Under the pieces are notes generated by a model, which made no database searches, had not been told where the DNA came from, and saw only the letters and a program-made list of their open reading frames with translations. The translations under genes were made by a program, and so were the position numbers. From positions 62,001 to 126,000 of the forward strand of contig NZ_BCYP01000027.1 in the NCBI RefSeq assembly GCF_001598255.1: DNA of 64,000 nucleotides. Reading direction: 5' to 3'. Numbering within the stretch: position 1 is the first letter of the stretch; each line of letters opens with the position of its first letter. This DNA is from Mitsuaria chitosanitabida ATCC BAA-476 = NBRC 102408. Lineage in GTDB: Bacteria; Pseudomonadota; Gammaproteobacteria; Burkholderiales; Burkholderiaceae_C. Below are positions 8,019-17,095 of the stretch, one piece after another.

Positions 8019-8900
8019 TTAGAGCAGGCCGGCCTCGCGCATGGCGCCTTCCACCAAGGTGGCGCCCGACGCCGTCAGCGGCGTCAGGGGCAGGCGCAGG
8101 TGGTTGCTGCTGCGGCCCAGCTTGTTCAGGGCCCACTTGGTCGGGGCGGGGCTGGGTTCGCAGAACAGCTGCTTGTGCAGGCCCAGCAGCTTGAAGTGGA
8201 GCACGGTGGCCTCGCGCACGCGGCCTTCGATCGCGGCCATGCACATCTCGTGCATGGCCTTGGGGGCGACGTTGGCGGTGACGCTGACCGAGCCGCGGCC
8301 GCCCATCAGCATCATGGCGATGGCGGTGCCGTCGTCCCCGGAGTAGATGGAGAAGCCCTTGGGGGCGTGCTTGACCAGCCAGGCGGCGCGCTCGATGTTG
8401 CCGGTGGCTTCCTTGATGCCGAACACGCCGGGCAGGGCGGCGCAGCGGATGGCGGTCTCGGGGAGCATGTCCGCAACGGTCCGGCCGGGCACGTTGTACA
8501 GCATCATCGGAATGTCGACCGCCTCGGCGATCGCCTTGAAGTGCTGGTAGATGCCTTCCTGCGAGGGCTTGTTGTAGTAGGGGACGACCGACAGCGTGGC
8601 GTCGGCGCCGACCTGCTTGGCGAAGCGGCTGAGCTCGATGGCCTCGGCCGTGGCGTTGGCGCCGGTACCGGCCAGCACGGGCTTGCGGCCCTTGACGTGT
8701 TCCACCGCGACGCGGATGACCTCGCGGTTCTCTTCCATCGTCACCGTCGGGGACTCGCCCGTCGTGCCGACGACACCGATGACGTCGGTGCCCTGGTCGA
8801 TGTGCCAGTCGATCAGACTGCGGAGCCCATCGAAATCGATGCGGCCGTCTTCGTGCATCGGCGTGACCAGCGCGACGATGCTGCCAACAATTGCGTTCAT
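8019..8900 (-). CDS. dapA: 4-hydroxy-tetrahydrodipicolinate synthase
   Basis: Condenses pyruvate with aspartate semialdehyde in lysine and diaminopimelate synthesis. It has 293 residues, the normal DapA length. Key residues are visible: the Thr pair in GTTGESPT, the catalytic Tyr in YNVPGRT, and the Schiff-base Lys in GIKEATGN. The ATG is preceded by a clear GAGGA on the minus strand. bamC follows about 100 bp downstream, so the two form the familiar dapA-bamC unit linking peptidoglycan precursor supply with outer-membrane assembly. Confidence 0.97.
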   Translation of the reverse strand: MNAIVGSIVALVTPMHEDGRIDFDGLRSLIDWHIDQGTDVIGVVGTTGESPTVTMEENREVIRVAVEHVKGRKPVLAGTGANATAEAIELSRFAKQVGADATLSVVPYYNKPSQEGIYQHFKAIAEAVDIPMMLYNVPGRTVADMLPETAIRCAALPGVFGIKEATGNIERAAWLVKHAPKGFSIYSGDDGTAIAMMLMGGRGSVSVTANVAPKAMHEMCMAAIEGRVREATVLHFKLLGLHKQLFCEPSPAPTKWALNKLGRSSNHLRLPLTPLTASGATLVEGAMREAGLL

Positions 8901-8962
8901 TGAGGATTCCTCGTGATCGGCGGATTCTACTGAAGCGGCGGGCCGCTCCCGGCGGCTCGCGC

Positions 8963-9613
8963 TCAGCGCAGCCGATACCTGGGGAAGACCCCGCCCGGCG
9001 GGCCGTCCGGCGCGCTCCCGGGCGACGGATTTTCGCGAACGGCAGCAACGCGCTGGACGTAACGCCCGTTGACGCCGCCGTCCGGGGCCGACGGCCCGGG
9101 CGTCTCGATGAATCCGTCCTCGTAGGCGACCACGCGCAGGCCGCGGACGACCTCGAGCAGTTCCCCGGGCCGCAAGAGGAAGTCCGGTCGCGAGGGCCGG
9201 CCGATGGACTGCTGTCCATCGGTAAAGGTTTCGTAAATCAGCCAGCCGCCCGGGGCGACGGCCGAGACCACGCGCGGCAGCAGCGGCCGCCACAGGTAGT
9301 TCGTGACCACGACCGCGTCGAACCCGCGGTCCTGGAGCGGCCAGGGGCCTTGCTCGATGTCGGCCTCCAGAAGCTCCACGCCGGCGGGCAGGGCGGCCGT
9401 CGCCGACCAGGCCGCCAGTCCGGCGAGCGCTTCGCCGTCGCGATCCACCCCGCACAGCCGCAGGCCGGCCTGCGCGAGCGGCCGCAGGTGGCGCCCCGAG
9501 CCGCAGGCCAGGTCCAGCACGGACGCGCCCGCGCGCCAGTCGCGCGCCCAGCGCAGCACCCAGTCGCTGGGCGCGGCGAGGGGCGACGGCGTTGATGGAT
9601 TCACCAGGCTCAT
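8963..9613 (-). CDS. Class I SAM-dependent methyltransferase
   Basis: A 216-residue cytosolic methyltransferase. The SAM-binding motif [17 protein letters not shown] and the acidic strand-2 end ([11 protein letters not shown]) are clear, then [12 protein letters not shown] (motif II) and the [15 protein letters not shown] region. It resembles small TehB/UbiE-like methyltransferases; the substrate is unknown. Its ATG overlaps the stop of the upstream SDR gene (ATGA, 4 bp), so the pair is translationally coupled. The C-terminal 40 residues are Pro/Gly-rich. Confidence 0.85.
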   Translation of the reverse strand: MSLVNPSTPSPLAAPSDWVLRWARDWRAGASVLDLACGSGRHLRPLAQAGLRLCGVDRDGEALAGLAAWSATAALPAGVELLEADIEQGPWPLQDRGFDAVVVTNYLWRPLLPRVVSAVAPGGWLIYETFTDGQQSIGRPSRPDFLLRPGELLEVVRGLRVVAYEDGFIETPGPSAPDGGVNGRYVQRVAAVRENPSPGSAPDGPPGGVFPRYRLR

Positions 9614-10413
9614 GCGGGCCGCTGCTCCTTCTTGAGCGCCTTCATGGCCATGCGGTCGACCATGGCCGGCGCCAGCAGCTTGAGCCAGCGGCCCAGCTTG
9701 CCCTTGGCGGTCATGACGATGTCGCGCTCGCGGGCGAGGGTGCCGTCCAGGATCAGCTTGGCGCATTCCTGGACCGTCATCGCGCCGCGCTCGTCCAGGC
9801 TGCTCAGGCCCGCGGCCTTGCCTTGCGCGTTGAAGCCCCGATAGCGGATCTGGGTGTCGACCACGCCGGGATAGGCGATGGTCACGCTGACGCCGTCTCC
9901 GGCCAGCTCGGTGCGCAGCGCCTCGAAGAAGCCGGTCATGGCGAACTTGCTGGCGCTGTAGGCCGTGCGGCCGGGGATGCCGAGCAGCCCCGCCAGGCTG
10001 GACACCGCGACGATGCGGCCCTTGGAGGACTTGAGCGCCGGCAGCGCCGCCTGGGTGCACCAGGCCGAGCCCCACAGGTTGATCTGCATCAGGCGCTGGT
10101 ACCAGGCCAGGTCCTTGACCTGGTCGAACAGCGCATGGGCGGACATGCCGGCGTTGTTCACCAGCACGTCGATCGCGCCGAAGGCGCCCAGCGTCGCGTG
10201 GATCAGCGCCTGGCAGTCGTCCTGGGACTCGACGTCGCAGCGCTGCACCAGGGTGCGGGCGCCCAGCGCCTCGCAGTCGGCGGCCACCTGCTCGAGCTTG
10301 TCGACGCTGCGCGCCGCCAGGACCAGCGTGAGCTTGGCGCCCTCGCGCCGCGCCCATTGGCGGGCCAGTTCCGCGCCGATGCCGTCGGAGGCGCCGGTGA
10401 TGATCACGACCAT
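9610..10413 (-). CDS. Short-chain dehydrogenase/reductase
   Basis: NAD(P)-dependent oxidoreductase of the classical SDR family, 267 residues. It has the nucleotide-binding TGASDGIG, the structural NNAG, the catalytic Ser region VSSLAG and the Tyr/Lys pair in YSASK. AARSVDK after strand 2 suggests NADP preference, as an Arg is present. The substrate is not predictable; the C-terminus ([22 protein letters not shown]) is amphipathic, as in SDRs acting on lipid-like substrates. Coupled by ATGA overlap to the methyltransferase gene. Confidence 0.9.
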   Translation of the reverse strand: MVVIITGASDGIGAELARQWARREGAKLTLVLAARSVDKLEQVAADCEALGARTLVQRCDVESQDDCQALIHATLGAFGAIDVLVNNAGMSAHALFDQVKDLAWYQRLMQINLWGSAWCTQAALPALKSSKGRIVAVSSLAGLLGIPGRTAYSASKFAMTGFFEALRTELAGDGVSVTIAYPGVVDTQIRYRGFNAQGKAAGLSSLDERGAMTVQECAKLILDGTLARERDIVMTAKGKLGRWLKLLAPAMVDRMAMKALKKEQRPA

Positions 10414-10465
10414 GTGCTTGTCTCCATCCCTGTTGTGATTGCTCTCGAAACCGATCCGGCCGGGC

Positions 10466-10600
10466 TCAGAAGCAGGCCCAGAGCCGGTCCGCCAGCTGCT
10501 GCATCAGCGAAGGCTGCGAATAGGCCAGGAAGACCGCCCCCAGCACCGCCAGGACCGCCAGCCAGCCCAGGGTCTTGAGGAGCAACGGACGTGCCTTCAT
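10466..10600 (-). CDS. Small single-pass membrane protein, 44 residues
   Basis: A short open frame beginning MKARPLLLKTLGWLAVL, with one hydrophobic helix (about residues 8-27) and a C-terminal tail ending DRLWACF. The N-terminal positive charges predict an N-in topology. It lies between the MFS and SDR genes on the same strand with short gaps (26 and 52 bp), as expected for a real gene in an operon. Function unknown; I rely on the composition and position, so confidence is moderate. Confidence 0.6.
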   Translation of the reverse strand: MKARPLLLKTLGWLAVLAVLGAVFLAYSQPSLMQQLADRLWACF

Positions 10601-10626
10601 GGGGGGGCGGGTCTTGCGATCGGGGC

Positions 10627-11862
10627 TCAGGCGGCGGCCGGCGCGGGCTGGCGCGCGATCGCCGACTCGCGCACCGGGAGGTTGGCCAGCATCGCCATGA
10701 CGCCCAGGGCGATGGCCAGGTACCAGACCACGTCGTAGGAGCCGGTCGCGTCGTAGAGCTTGCCGCCCAGCCACACGCCCAGGAAGCTCCCGATCTGGTG
10801 GCTGAAGAAGACGAAGCCGCCCAGCATCGACATGTGCTGCACGCCGAAGATCTGCGCCACGATGGCGTTGGTCGGCGGCACGGTCGACAGCCACAGCACG
10901 CCCATCACGGCGGCGAAGACATAGACGCTGACGGGGGTCAGCGGCGCGCTCAGGAAGATCACGATGGCGATCGAGCGCAGGAGGTAGATGCCCGAGAGCA
11001 GGTAGCGCTTGGGCAGGCGCTGGCCCAGCGTGCCGGCGGCGTAGGTGCCGAAGACGTTGAACAGCCCGATCAGCGCCAGCGCATTGGTCGCGACCTGCGG
11101 CGACAGACCGTGGTCCTTCAGGTAGCTGGGCATGTGCACGCCGATGAAGACCACCTGGAAGCCGCAGACGAAGTAGCCCAGCATCAGCAGCTGGAAGCTG
11201 CGGTAGCCGAAGGCCTCGCGCAGGGCCTGGCCGATGCTCTGGTGATGGGCGCCGTGGGCCGCGTCGCGGGCCGGCTCGCGCAGGCCGAAGGCCAGCGGAA
11301 TGATCAGGCAGGCGGCGAGGGACAGCACGAACAGCGCGTTCTGCCAGCCGCCGTAGCCGATCAGCCAGTTCTCCACCGGCACCATCAGGAACTGGCCGAA
11401 GGAGCCCGCCGCCGCGGCCACGCCCATGGCCCAGGAGCGCTTCTCGGGCGGGACGTTGCGACCGATCACCCCGTAGACGACCGCGTAGGTGGTGCCCGAC
11501 TGCGCCAGGCCGATCAGCACCCCGGCGCTGCCGAGGAAGCCGGCCGAGGTCGAGGAGACCGCCATCAGCGCCAGGCCCGCCGCGTACAGCAGCGCCCCGA
11601 CGACCAGCACGCGCAGCGCGCCGAAGCGGTCGGCCAGCATGCCGGCGAAGGGGCCGGCGGCGCCCCAGGCCAGGTTCTGGACCGCCAGTGCCAGCGAGAA
11701 GGCCTCCCGCGTCCAGCCCCGGTCGACGGTGATCGGGGTCAGCCACAGGCCGAAGCCGTGCCGGATGCCCATCGACAGCGTCACGATGGCCGCGCCGCAG
11801 ATCAGCACCTGTCGCAGGCTCAGGGTCCGCGCCGCGGGAAGGGAGGGGGAGGTCGCGCTCAT
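10627..11862 (-). CDS. MFS transporter
   Basis: Major facilitator superfamily permease, 411 residues with about twelve hydrophobic segments. The A-motif-like loop GMLADRFGALR between helices 2 and 3 is present, and the start IRHGFGLWLTPITVDRGW resembles the oxalate/formate and monocarboxylate (MCT-like) branch. The substrate is not known; a small organic anion is the family expectation. It lies 21 bp downstream of the amidohydrolase gene and upstream of the small membrane protein, so a five-gene leftward operon is likely. Confidence 0.88.
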   Translation of the reverse strand: MSATSPSLPAARTLSLRQVLICGAAIVTLSMGIRHGFGLWLTPITVDRGWTREAFSLALAVQNLAWGAAGPFAGMLADRFGALRVLVVGALLYAAGLALMAVSSTSAGFLGSAGVLIGLAQSGTTYAVVYGVIGRNVPPEKRSWAMGVAAAAGSFGQFLMVPVENWLIGYGGWQNALFVLSLAACLIIPLAFGLREPARDAAHGAHHQSIGQALREAFGYRSFQLLMLGYFVCGFQVVFIGVHMPSYLKDHGLSPQVATNALALIGLFNVFGTYAAGTLGQRLPKRYLLSGIYLLRSIAIVIFLSAPLTPVSVYVFAAVMGVLWLSTVPPTNAIVAQIFGVQHMSMLGGFVFFSHQIGSFLGVWLGGKLYDATGSYDVVWYLAIALGVMAMLANLPVRESAIARQPAPAAA

Positions 11863-11883
11863 GTCGCGAATGTAGTGGCTCCG

Positions 11884-13446
11884 TCAGGCGGTGGCTGACG
11901 CCTGTTTGACTGCCGCGCTCGCCGTCGTGGACTTGCGGTTCGAGGCCTTGGCCGTGGTCGAGGGTTTACCCGCGGCGGCGCTCCTGGTCCTGGCCGCGGC
12001 GCTGCTGGTCTTGCCCTTCGTGCCGGCCTTGGGCGTGGCTTTCGCGCCGGACTTCGCGCCGGACTTGGCGCCCGACTTCGCGGTCGACTTCTTGCCTGTC
12101 GCCTTTTTCCCGGACGAGGGCTTGGCGTTGAGCGCGTTGTCTTCCTCGCCGGCCGTCGCGGCCACGTCGTCGAGCTGCGTCAGCACGCGCCCCTGCTTGA
12201 TGCGCAGCAGCGGCTTGTCCAGCGCGTCCAGGTCCTCCAGCGGGTTGCCGATCAGCACCAGGAAGCTGGCTTCGCAGCCGGGCTGGAAGCAGCCCAGCTT
12301 GCGCTTGGGGAAGAGCGCCTGCGGGGTGTCGATGGTCGCCATCCTCAGCAGCGCGGGCTTGTCCAGCACGCCCAACTGGTCGAGGTGGTGCACCTCGTTC
12401 AGCGCATTGCCGGTGAACAGGTCCGAGCCCACCAGCAGCCGGGCGCCGGCGTTGCGCAGCAGCTCGACGTTGCGCTTCTGGACAGCCTCGATGCGGGCCA
12501 GCAGCTCGGGGGGCGGATTGAACAGCCGCGTCGCGACCGTGGCGGTGACGATGCCGACCTTCTTCTCGGCCGCCAGGGCGGCGACCTCGGGCGAGAGCAG
12601 GTGCGACTCGGGTTCCTCGCCGTGCTGCGGGAAGTAGCCGGGCAGCTCGGCGATGAAGTCGGCGCCGGCGCGCACGGCGGCCTCGAAGTCGGCGGCGCTC
12701 TCGATGTGGACCACCACCCGGCGGTTCTCGGCATGGGCGCGGCGCACGACCTCGGCCACCACGGCCGGCGTCACGCCCAGCTTGCCGCGCTCCTCGGCGA
12801 CGCCGCGCAGCTCGGGGCGGTCGTGGTAGCTCATGATGACCTTGACCAGGTCGCTGCGGCGGCCGGCGATCAGCGGCCACTTGCGGCCCACGTCGTCCGG
12901 CGTGTCCATGATCAGCACCGCCTTGTCGACGATCTGGTCCAGCGACATCGGCGGGTTGCCCGACTGCAGCATCGCCAGCGGCTGGCCGTCGGACGAGGTG
13001 ATGCAGGCGGTGGCGAACAGCACATCCGGCGTCTCCGGCTGGGCGATGCGGTCGCGGATGGGGCCGACGGACTCCGGGTCGGCGCAGAGCATGGCGGCGT
13101 AGAACACGCCGTCGCGCAGGTAGTCTTGGCCGAACTTGGCCAGGCCCCAGGCGCTCTGCAGGTTGTGGTTGTGGGCGTCGGCCAGCGGCGGCACCAGCAC
13201 CTGGCCGCGCAGCTCCAGCAGCCGGTTGACCTTGCGCGGACGCTGGGCGACGAAGCGGCCGTCCTCGACGTAGAGCGAGCCGCTCTGCAGCTTCTCGCCG
13301 TCGAACCAGCGGGCGTGGCGCAGCTCCATCGCCATCTGCGGGCTGGCCTTGTAGTCGTCGGCGGCGGCGGGGCCGGACAGCACCGCCAGCAGGGCGGCCA
13401 CGGCCGCGGCCAGCGCCGGCCGCACGGATTGCATCAAACGGGACAT
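11884..13446 (-). CDS. Exported amidohydrolase with Lys/Ala-rich histone-like tail
   Basis: A 520-residue protein with a signal peptide ending SGPAAADD. The amidohydrolase barrel shows the metal motif DAHNH (D-x-H-x-H), a central His in VVVHIES and the Asp in LLVGSDLFTGN. The usual second His (in E-H-G) is replaced in FIAELPG, so the metal site may be atypical. The last about 85 residues are low complexity: repeated KSGAK and KKxTGKK units like histone H1 or AlgP tails, unusual on an exported enzyme. Two starts are possible: the ATG at 13446 has AGGTGAG directly against it, while the in-frame ATG at 13434 is spaced better (11 nt). Confidence 0.75.
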   Translation of the reverse strand: MSRLMQSVRPALAAAVAALLAVLSGPAAADDYKASPQMAMELRHARWFDGEKLQSGSLYVEDGRFVAQRPRKVNRLLELRGQVLVPPLADAHNHNLQSAWGLAKFGQDYLRDGVFYAAMLCADPESVGPIRDRIAQPETPDVLFATACITSSDGQPLAMLQSGNPPMSLDQIVDKAVLIMDTPDDVGRKWPLIAGRRSDLVKVIMSYHDRPELRGVAEERGKLGVTPAVVAEVVRRAHAENRRVVVHIESAADFEAAVRAGADFIAELPGYFPQHGEEPESHLLSPEVAALAAEKKVGIVTATVATRLFNPPPELLARIEAVQKRNVELLRNAGARLLVGSDLFTGNALNEVHHLDQLGVLDKPALLRMATIDTPQALFPKRKLGCFQPGCEASFLVLIGNPLEDLDALDKPLLRIKQGRVLTQLDDVAATAGEEDNALNAKPSSGKKATGKKSTAKSGAKSGAKSGAKATPKAGTKGKTSSAAARTRSAAAGKPSTTAKASNRKSTTASAAVKQASATA

Positions 13447-13691
13447 CTCACCTGGGATTGATTGGGGTCCTCGCGGCGCCTCGACCAGGGCGAGGGGCGG
13501 CGGACAAGCCGCGGATGCTACGTCAGCGACCGGGCCCGGTTTTTCTCCGATCGGTAACCGGACGTGCCGGGCCGGGCGGCGCGTGCGCCCTGCGCGCGTC
13601 CGGGGCCTCACCCCCTCGATTTCCCCCATGGGAATGACACGGGAGGGAGAGCGGTCGGGAGCGCCGCGGACGCTGCATAGAATCCCGCCCC

Positions 13692-15680
13692 ATGGCAACC
13701 AAAGCAGTCACCCCGCCGGGCAGCTACGGCGAAGGCTCGATCCGCGTCCTCAAGGGCCTGGAGCCGGTCAAGCAGCGCCCGGGCATGTACACCCGGACCG
13801 ACAACCCCCTGCACATCATCCAGGAGGTGATCGACAACGCGGCCGACGAGGCGCTGGCCGGACACGGCAAGCGCATCGCGGTCATCCAGCACACCGACGG
13901 CTCGGTCACGATCGAGGACGACGGCCGCGGCATCCCCTTCGGCCTGCACCCCGAGGAAGGCGTCCCCGTCGTGGAGATCGTCTTCACCCGGCTGCACGCC
14001 GGCGGCAAGTTCGACAAGGGCAGCGGCGGCGCGTACAGCTTCTCCGGCGGCCTGCACGGCGTGGGCGTGTCCGTCACGAACGCGCTGGCCAAGCGCCTGC
14101 AGGTGACGGTCTACCGTGAAGGCCAGGTCGCGACGCTGGCCTTCTCCGGCGGCGACGTGGTCGAGCCGGTGGCCGCCCGCAAGGCCGAGCTCAAGGCCGG
14201 CGACCGCAAGCAGGGCACGACGGTGCGTGTCTGGCCGGACGCCAAGTACTTCGAGGCCTCGGACCTGCCCAAGAACGAGCTGATCCATCTGCTGCGCTCC
14301 AAGGCCGTGCTGATGCCCGGCGTCACCGTGACGCTGACGCAGGAGAAGACCGGCGAGACCCAGACCTGGACCTACAAGGGCGGCCTGCGCGACTACCTGA
14401 TGCAGTCGCTCCCCGCCGACCCGCTGATCCCGCTCTTCGAGGGCGAGCAGTTCGCGACGGCGTCCGAGAGCGAGAACTTCGCCGAGGGCGAGGGCGCCAG
14501 CTGGTGCGTGGCCTTCACCGAGGAAGGCCAGATCATGCGCGAGAGCTACGTCAACCTGATCCCGACGGTGGCCGGCGGCACGCATGAATCGGGCCTCAAG
14601 GACGGCCTGTTCGGCGCGGTCAAGGGCTTCATCGAGATGCACGCGCTCGCGCCCAAGGGCGTGAAGCTGATGGCCGAGGACGTGTTCTCGCGCGCCAGCT
14701 TCGTGCTGTCGGCCAAGGTGCTGGACCCGCAGTTCCAGGGCCAGACCAAGGAGCGGCTGAACTCGCGCGACGCGCTGCGCCTGGTGTCGGCTTTCGTGAA
14801 GCCGGCGCTGGAGCTGTGGCTCAACCAGCACGTCGAGCATGGGAAGAAGCTGGCCGAGCTGGTCATCAAGCAGGCGCAGACCCGTCAGCGCGCGGCGCAG
14901 AAGGTCGAGAAGCGCAAGAGCTCCGGCGTGGCCGTGCTCCCGGGCAAGCTGACCGACTGCGAGAGCACCGACCTGCTGCACAACGAGCTCTTCCTGGTCG
15001 AGGGCGACTCGGCCGGCGGCTCCGCCAAGCTGGGGCGCGACAAGGAGACCCAGGCCATCCTGCCCCTGCGCGGCAAGGTGCTGAACTCCTGGGAGATCGA
15101 GCGCGACCGGCTGTTCGCCAACAACGAGATCCACGACATCTCGGTGGCCATCGGCGTGGACCCGCACGGCAAGAACGACTCGCCGGACCTGAGCGGTCTT
15201 CGCTACGGCAAGATCTGCATCCTGTCGGACGCGGACGTGGACGGCGCCCACATCCAGGTGCTGCTGCTGACGCTGTTCTTCCGGCACTTCCCCAAGCTGA
15301 TCGAGACCGGCCACGTCTACGTGGCGCGGCCGCCGCTGTTCCGCGTGGACGCCCCCGCTCGCGGCAAGAAGCCGGCCGCCAAGCTCTACGCGCTGGACGA
15401 GGGCGAGCAGACCGCCATCCTGGACAAGCTGCGCAAGGAAGGCGCCCGCGAGGGCAGCTGGAGCATCAGCCGCTTCAAGGGCCTGGGCGAGATGAATGCC
15501 GAGCAGCTCTGGGACACGACGCTCAATCCCGAGACCCGCCGCCTGCTGCAGGTGCAGTATGGCGAGCTGGAGATCGGCGACACCGAGGGCGCGATGAACA
15601 AGCTGATGGGCAAGGGCGAGGCGGCCGCGCGCCGCGAGCTGATGGAGCTGCACGGCGACGCCATCGAGGTGGACGTCTGA
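13692..15680 (+). CDS. parE: DNA topoisomerase IV subunit B
   Basis: ATPase subunit of topoisomerase IV, which decatenates daughter chromosomes. It has 662 residues, the size of betaproteobacterial ParE rather than GyrB (about 800), and no GyrB insert. GHKL ATPase motifs: EVIDNAADEA, DDGRGIPFG, and the lid GLHGVGVSVTNA. TOPRIM motifs: the FLVEGDSAGGS Glu and the acidic triad LSDADVDGAH. The parE start MATKAVTPPGSYGEGSI is family-like. parC lies 1.4 kb downstream on the same strand. Confidence 0.95.
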   Translation: MATKAVTPPGSYGEGSIRVLKGLEPVKQRPGMYTRTDNPLHIIQEVIDNAADEALAGHGKRIAVIQHTDGSVTIEDDGRGIPFGLHPEEGVPVVEIVFTRLHAGGKFDKGSGGAYSFSGGLHGVGVSVTNALAKRLQVTVYREGQVATLAFSGGDVVEPVAARKAELKAGDRKQGTTVRVWPDAKYFEASDLPKNELIHLLRSKAVLMPGVTVTLTQEKTGETQTWTYKGGLRDYLMQSLPADPLIPLFEGEQFATASESENFAEGEGASWCVAFTEEGQIMRESYVNLIPTVAGGTHESGLKDGLFGAVKGFIEMHALAPKGVKLMAEDVFSRASFVLSAKVLDPQFQGQTKERLNSRDALRLVSAFVKPALELWLNQHVEHGKKLAELVIKQAQTRQRAAQKVEKRKSSGVAVLPGKLTDCESTDLLHNELFLVEGDSAGGSAKLGRDKETQAILPLRGKVLNSWEIERDRLFANNEIHDISVAIGVDPHGKNDSPDLSGLRYGKICILSDADVDGAHIQVLLLTLFFRHFPKLIETGHVYVARPPLFRVDAPARGKKPAAKLYALDEGEQTAILDKLRKEGAREGSWSISRFKGLGEMNAEQLWDTTLNPETRRLLQVQYGELEIGDTEGAMNKLMGKGEAAARRELMELHGDAIEVDV

Positions 15681-15733
15681 GCGGCCCGTCCGCGACGACC
15701 CGCTGACCGCAAGCCCGACCCTGGACGACCGCC

Positions 15734-16294
15734 ATGCTGGAGCACCGCGTCACCCTTCGCCCGACCATGCTGTCCGACCTGGACTTCGTGGTCGGCGTGG
15801 AGCAGGACGCGGCCAACCGGCCCTTCATCACACCCTGGGAGCGCACGCAGCACGAGGGCGCGATCCGCTTCCCGGACGCGCGCCATTTCATCGTGGAGCT
15901 GGACGCCGAGCGCGCCGGCTTCGTGATCCTGCAGGGCTGCCGCAACCCGAATCGCTCGGTGGAGCTCAAGCGCATCGTGCTCGGCCCGAAGGGGCAGGGC
16001 GTGGGGCGCCAGTGCGTGCGGCTGCTCAAGAGGATGGCGTTCGAGCAACTCGGCGCGCACCGCTTCTGGCTCGACGTGAAGGGCCGCAACACCCGGGCGC
16101 AGGCGCTGTACCGCAGCGAGGGCTATGTCGAGGAAGGCCGGCTGCGCGAATGCGTGCGGATCGAGCCGGGCTCGATCACGCCCGACGGCATCGATGGCGC
16201 CGGCGACCGCGAGGCCTACGACGACCTGATCGTCATGTCGCTGCTGCGGCGCGAGTACGAGGCGCGCGTCGCGCGCGCGGAGGAGCCGACATGA
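15734..16294 (+). CDS. GNAT-family N-acetyltransferase
   Basis: A 186-residue acetyltransferase of the RimJ/RimL-like branch. The acetyl-CoA pyrophosphate loop is present as GPKGQGVGRQ, followed by a helix, then NTRAQALYRSEGYVEEGRLRE, the usual C-terminal GNAT signature (N-x-x-A-x-x-L-Y-x-x-x-G-F). The acceptor is unknown. It sits 53 bp after parE, and its stop overlaps the start of the lytic transglycosylase (ATGA), so it is in the parE-parC run. Confidence 0.88.
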   Translation: MLEHRVTLRPTMLSDLDFVVGVEQDAANRPFITPWERTQHEGAIRFPDARHFIVELDAERAGFVILQGCRNPNRSVELKRIVLGPKGQGVGRQCVRLLKRMAFEQLGAHRFWLDVKGRNTRAQALYRSEGYVEEGRLRECVRIEPGSITPDGIDGAGDREAYDDLIVMSLLRREYEARVARAEEPT

Positions 16295-17022
16295 GTCATG
16301 GTCGCCCCATCGGCACACCTCGCCCGCGCGTGCGCAGTCGCCTGGCGATGGCCATCGCCGCCGCGTTCGTCGCCAAGCTCACGCCCGCGCATGCGGAGCT
16401 GTGGGGCTATGTCGACGCGCAGGGCATGGCGCATTTCGCGCCCAGCCAGGTGGACAGCCGCTTCCAGCCGGTGCTGTCCTCGCTCAGCGGCATCCAGCGA
16501 GTGCCGGGCAAGACCGACCACGGCCAGCGCATGCTGACCTGGCTGGACATCGCGCCCGAGGTGAAGGCCGTCCAGCCTTATCTGCGCGAGGCGGCGGCGG
16601 CCACCGGCGTCGATGTCGAGCTGCTGAAGGCCATCATCGCGGTCGAATCCGGCTTCAAGGCGGACGCGGTGTCGCCGCGCGGCGCGACCGGACTGATGCA
16701 GATCACGCCGGTGACCGCGCAGCGCTACGCGACGGCGGAGGAGCTGCGCCGTCCGGCCGTGCTGACGGAGGCCCGCACCAACGTGCTGATCGGCGCGCGC
16801 ATGCTGGCCGACCTGACCCGCCGCTTCGGCCGCATCGACGCGGCCCTGGCGGCCTGGAACGCCGGCGAGGGCGCGGTGCGCCGGGCTGGCGGTCAGATGC
16901 CTGACATCGACGAGACGCAAGCTCACGTGCACCTGGTGCTGGAGCTGTACTGGGCGCTGCTGCAGCGCAGCCTGGGCGCCCAGGCGCGGCAGATGACCAT
17001 GGTGGCGGGTCCGGAGCGCTGA
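16291..17022 (+). CDS. Lytic transglycosylase, Slt-type
   Basis: A periplasmic murein-cleaving enzyme of 243 residues. A signal peptide (RSRLAMAIAAAFVAKLTPAHA) is followed by a short DUF4124-like beta segment (ELWGYVDAQGMAHFAPS). The SLT domain carries the catalytic Glu in AVESGFKADAVSP and the motifs GLMQITPVTAQRY and AAWNAGEGAV. The start overlaps the GNAT stop by 4 bp. Its place between parE and parC suggests co-expression with chromosome segregation; whether this is functional is unknown. Confidence 0.9.
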   Translation: MSHGRPIGTPRPRVRSRLAMAIAAAFVAKLTPAHAELWGYVDAQGMAHFAPSQVDSRFQPVLSSLSGIQRVPGKTDHGQRMLTWLDIAPEVKAVQPYLREAAAATGVDVELLKAIIAVESGFKADAVSPRGATGLMQITPVTAQRYATAEELRRPAVLTEARTNVLIGARMLADLTRRFGRIDAALAAWNAGEGAVRRAGGQMPDIDETQAHVHLVLELYWALLQRSLGAQARQMTMVAGPER

Positions 17023-17095
17023 GCCCCGCATCGCCGCGACCGACACGAGATCCCACGAAAGAATTCCCACCGGCCCCGGGCCGGCATGAACCGAG

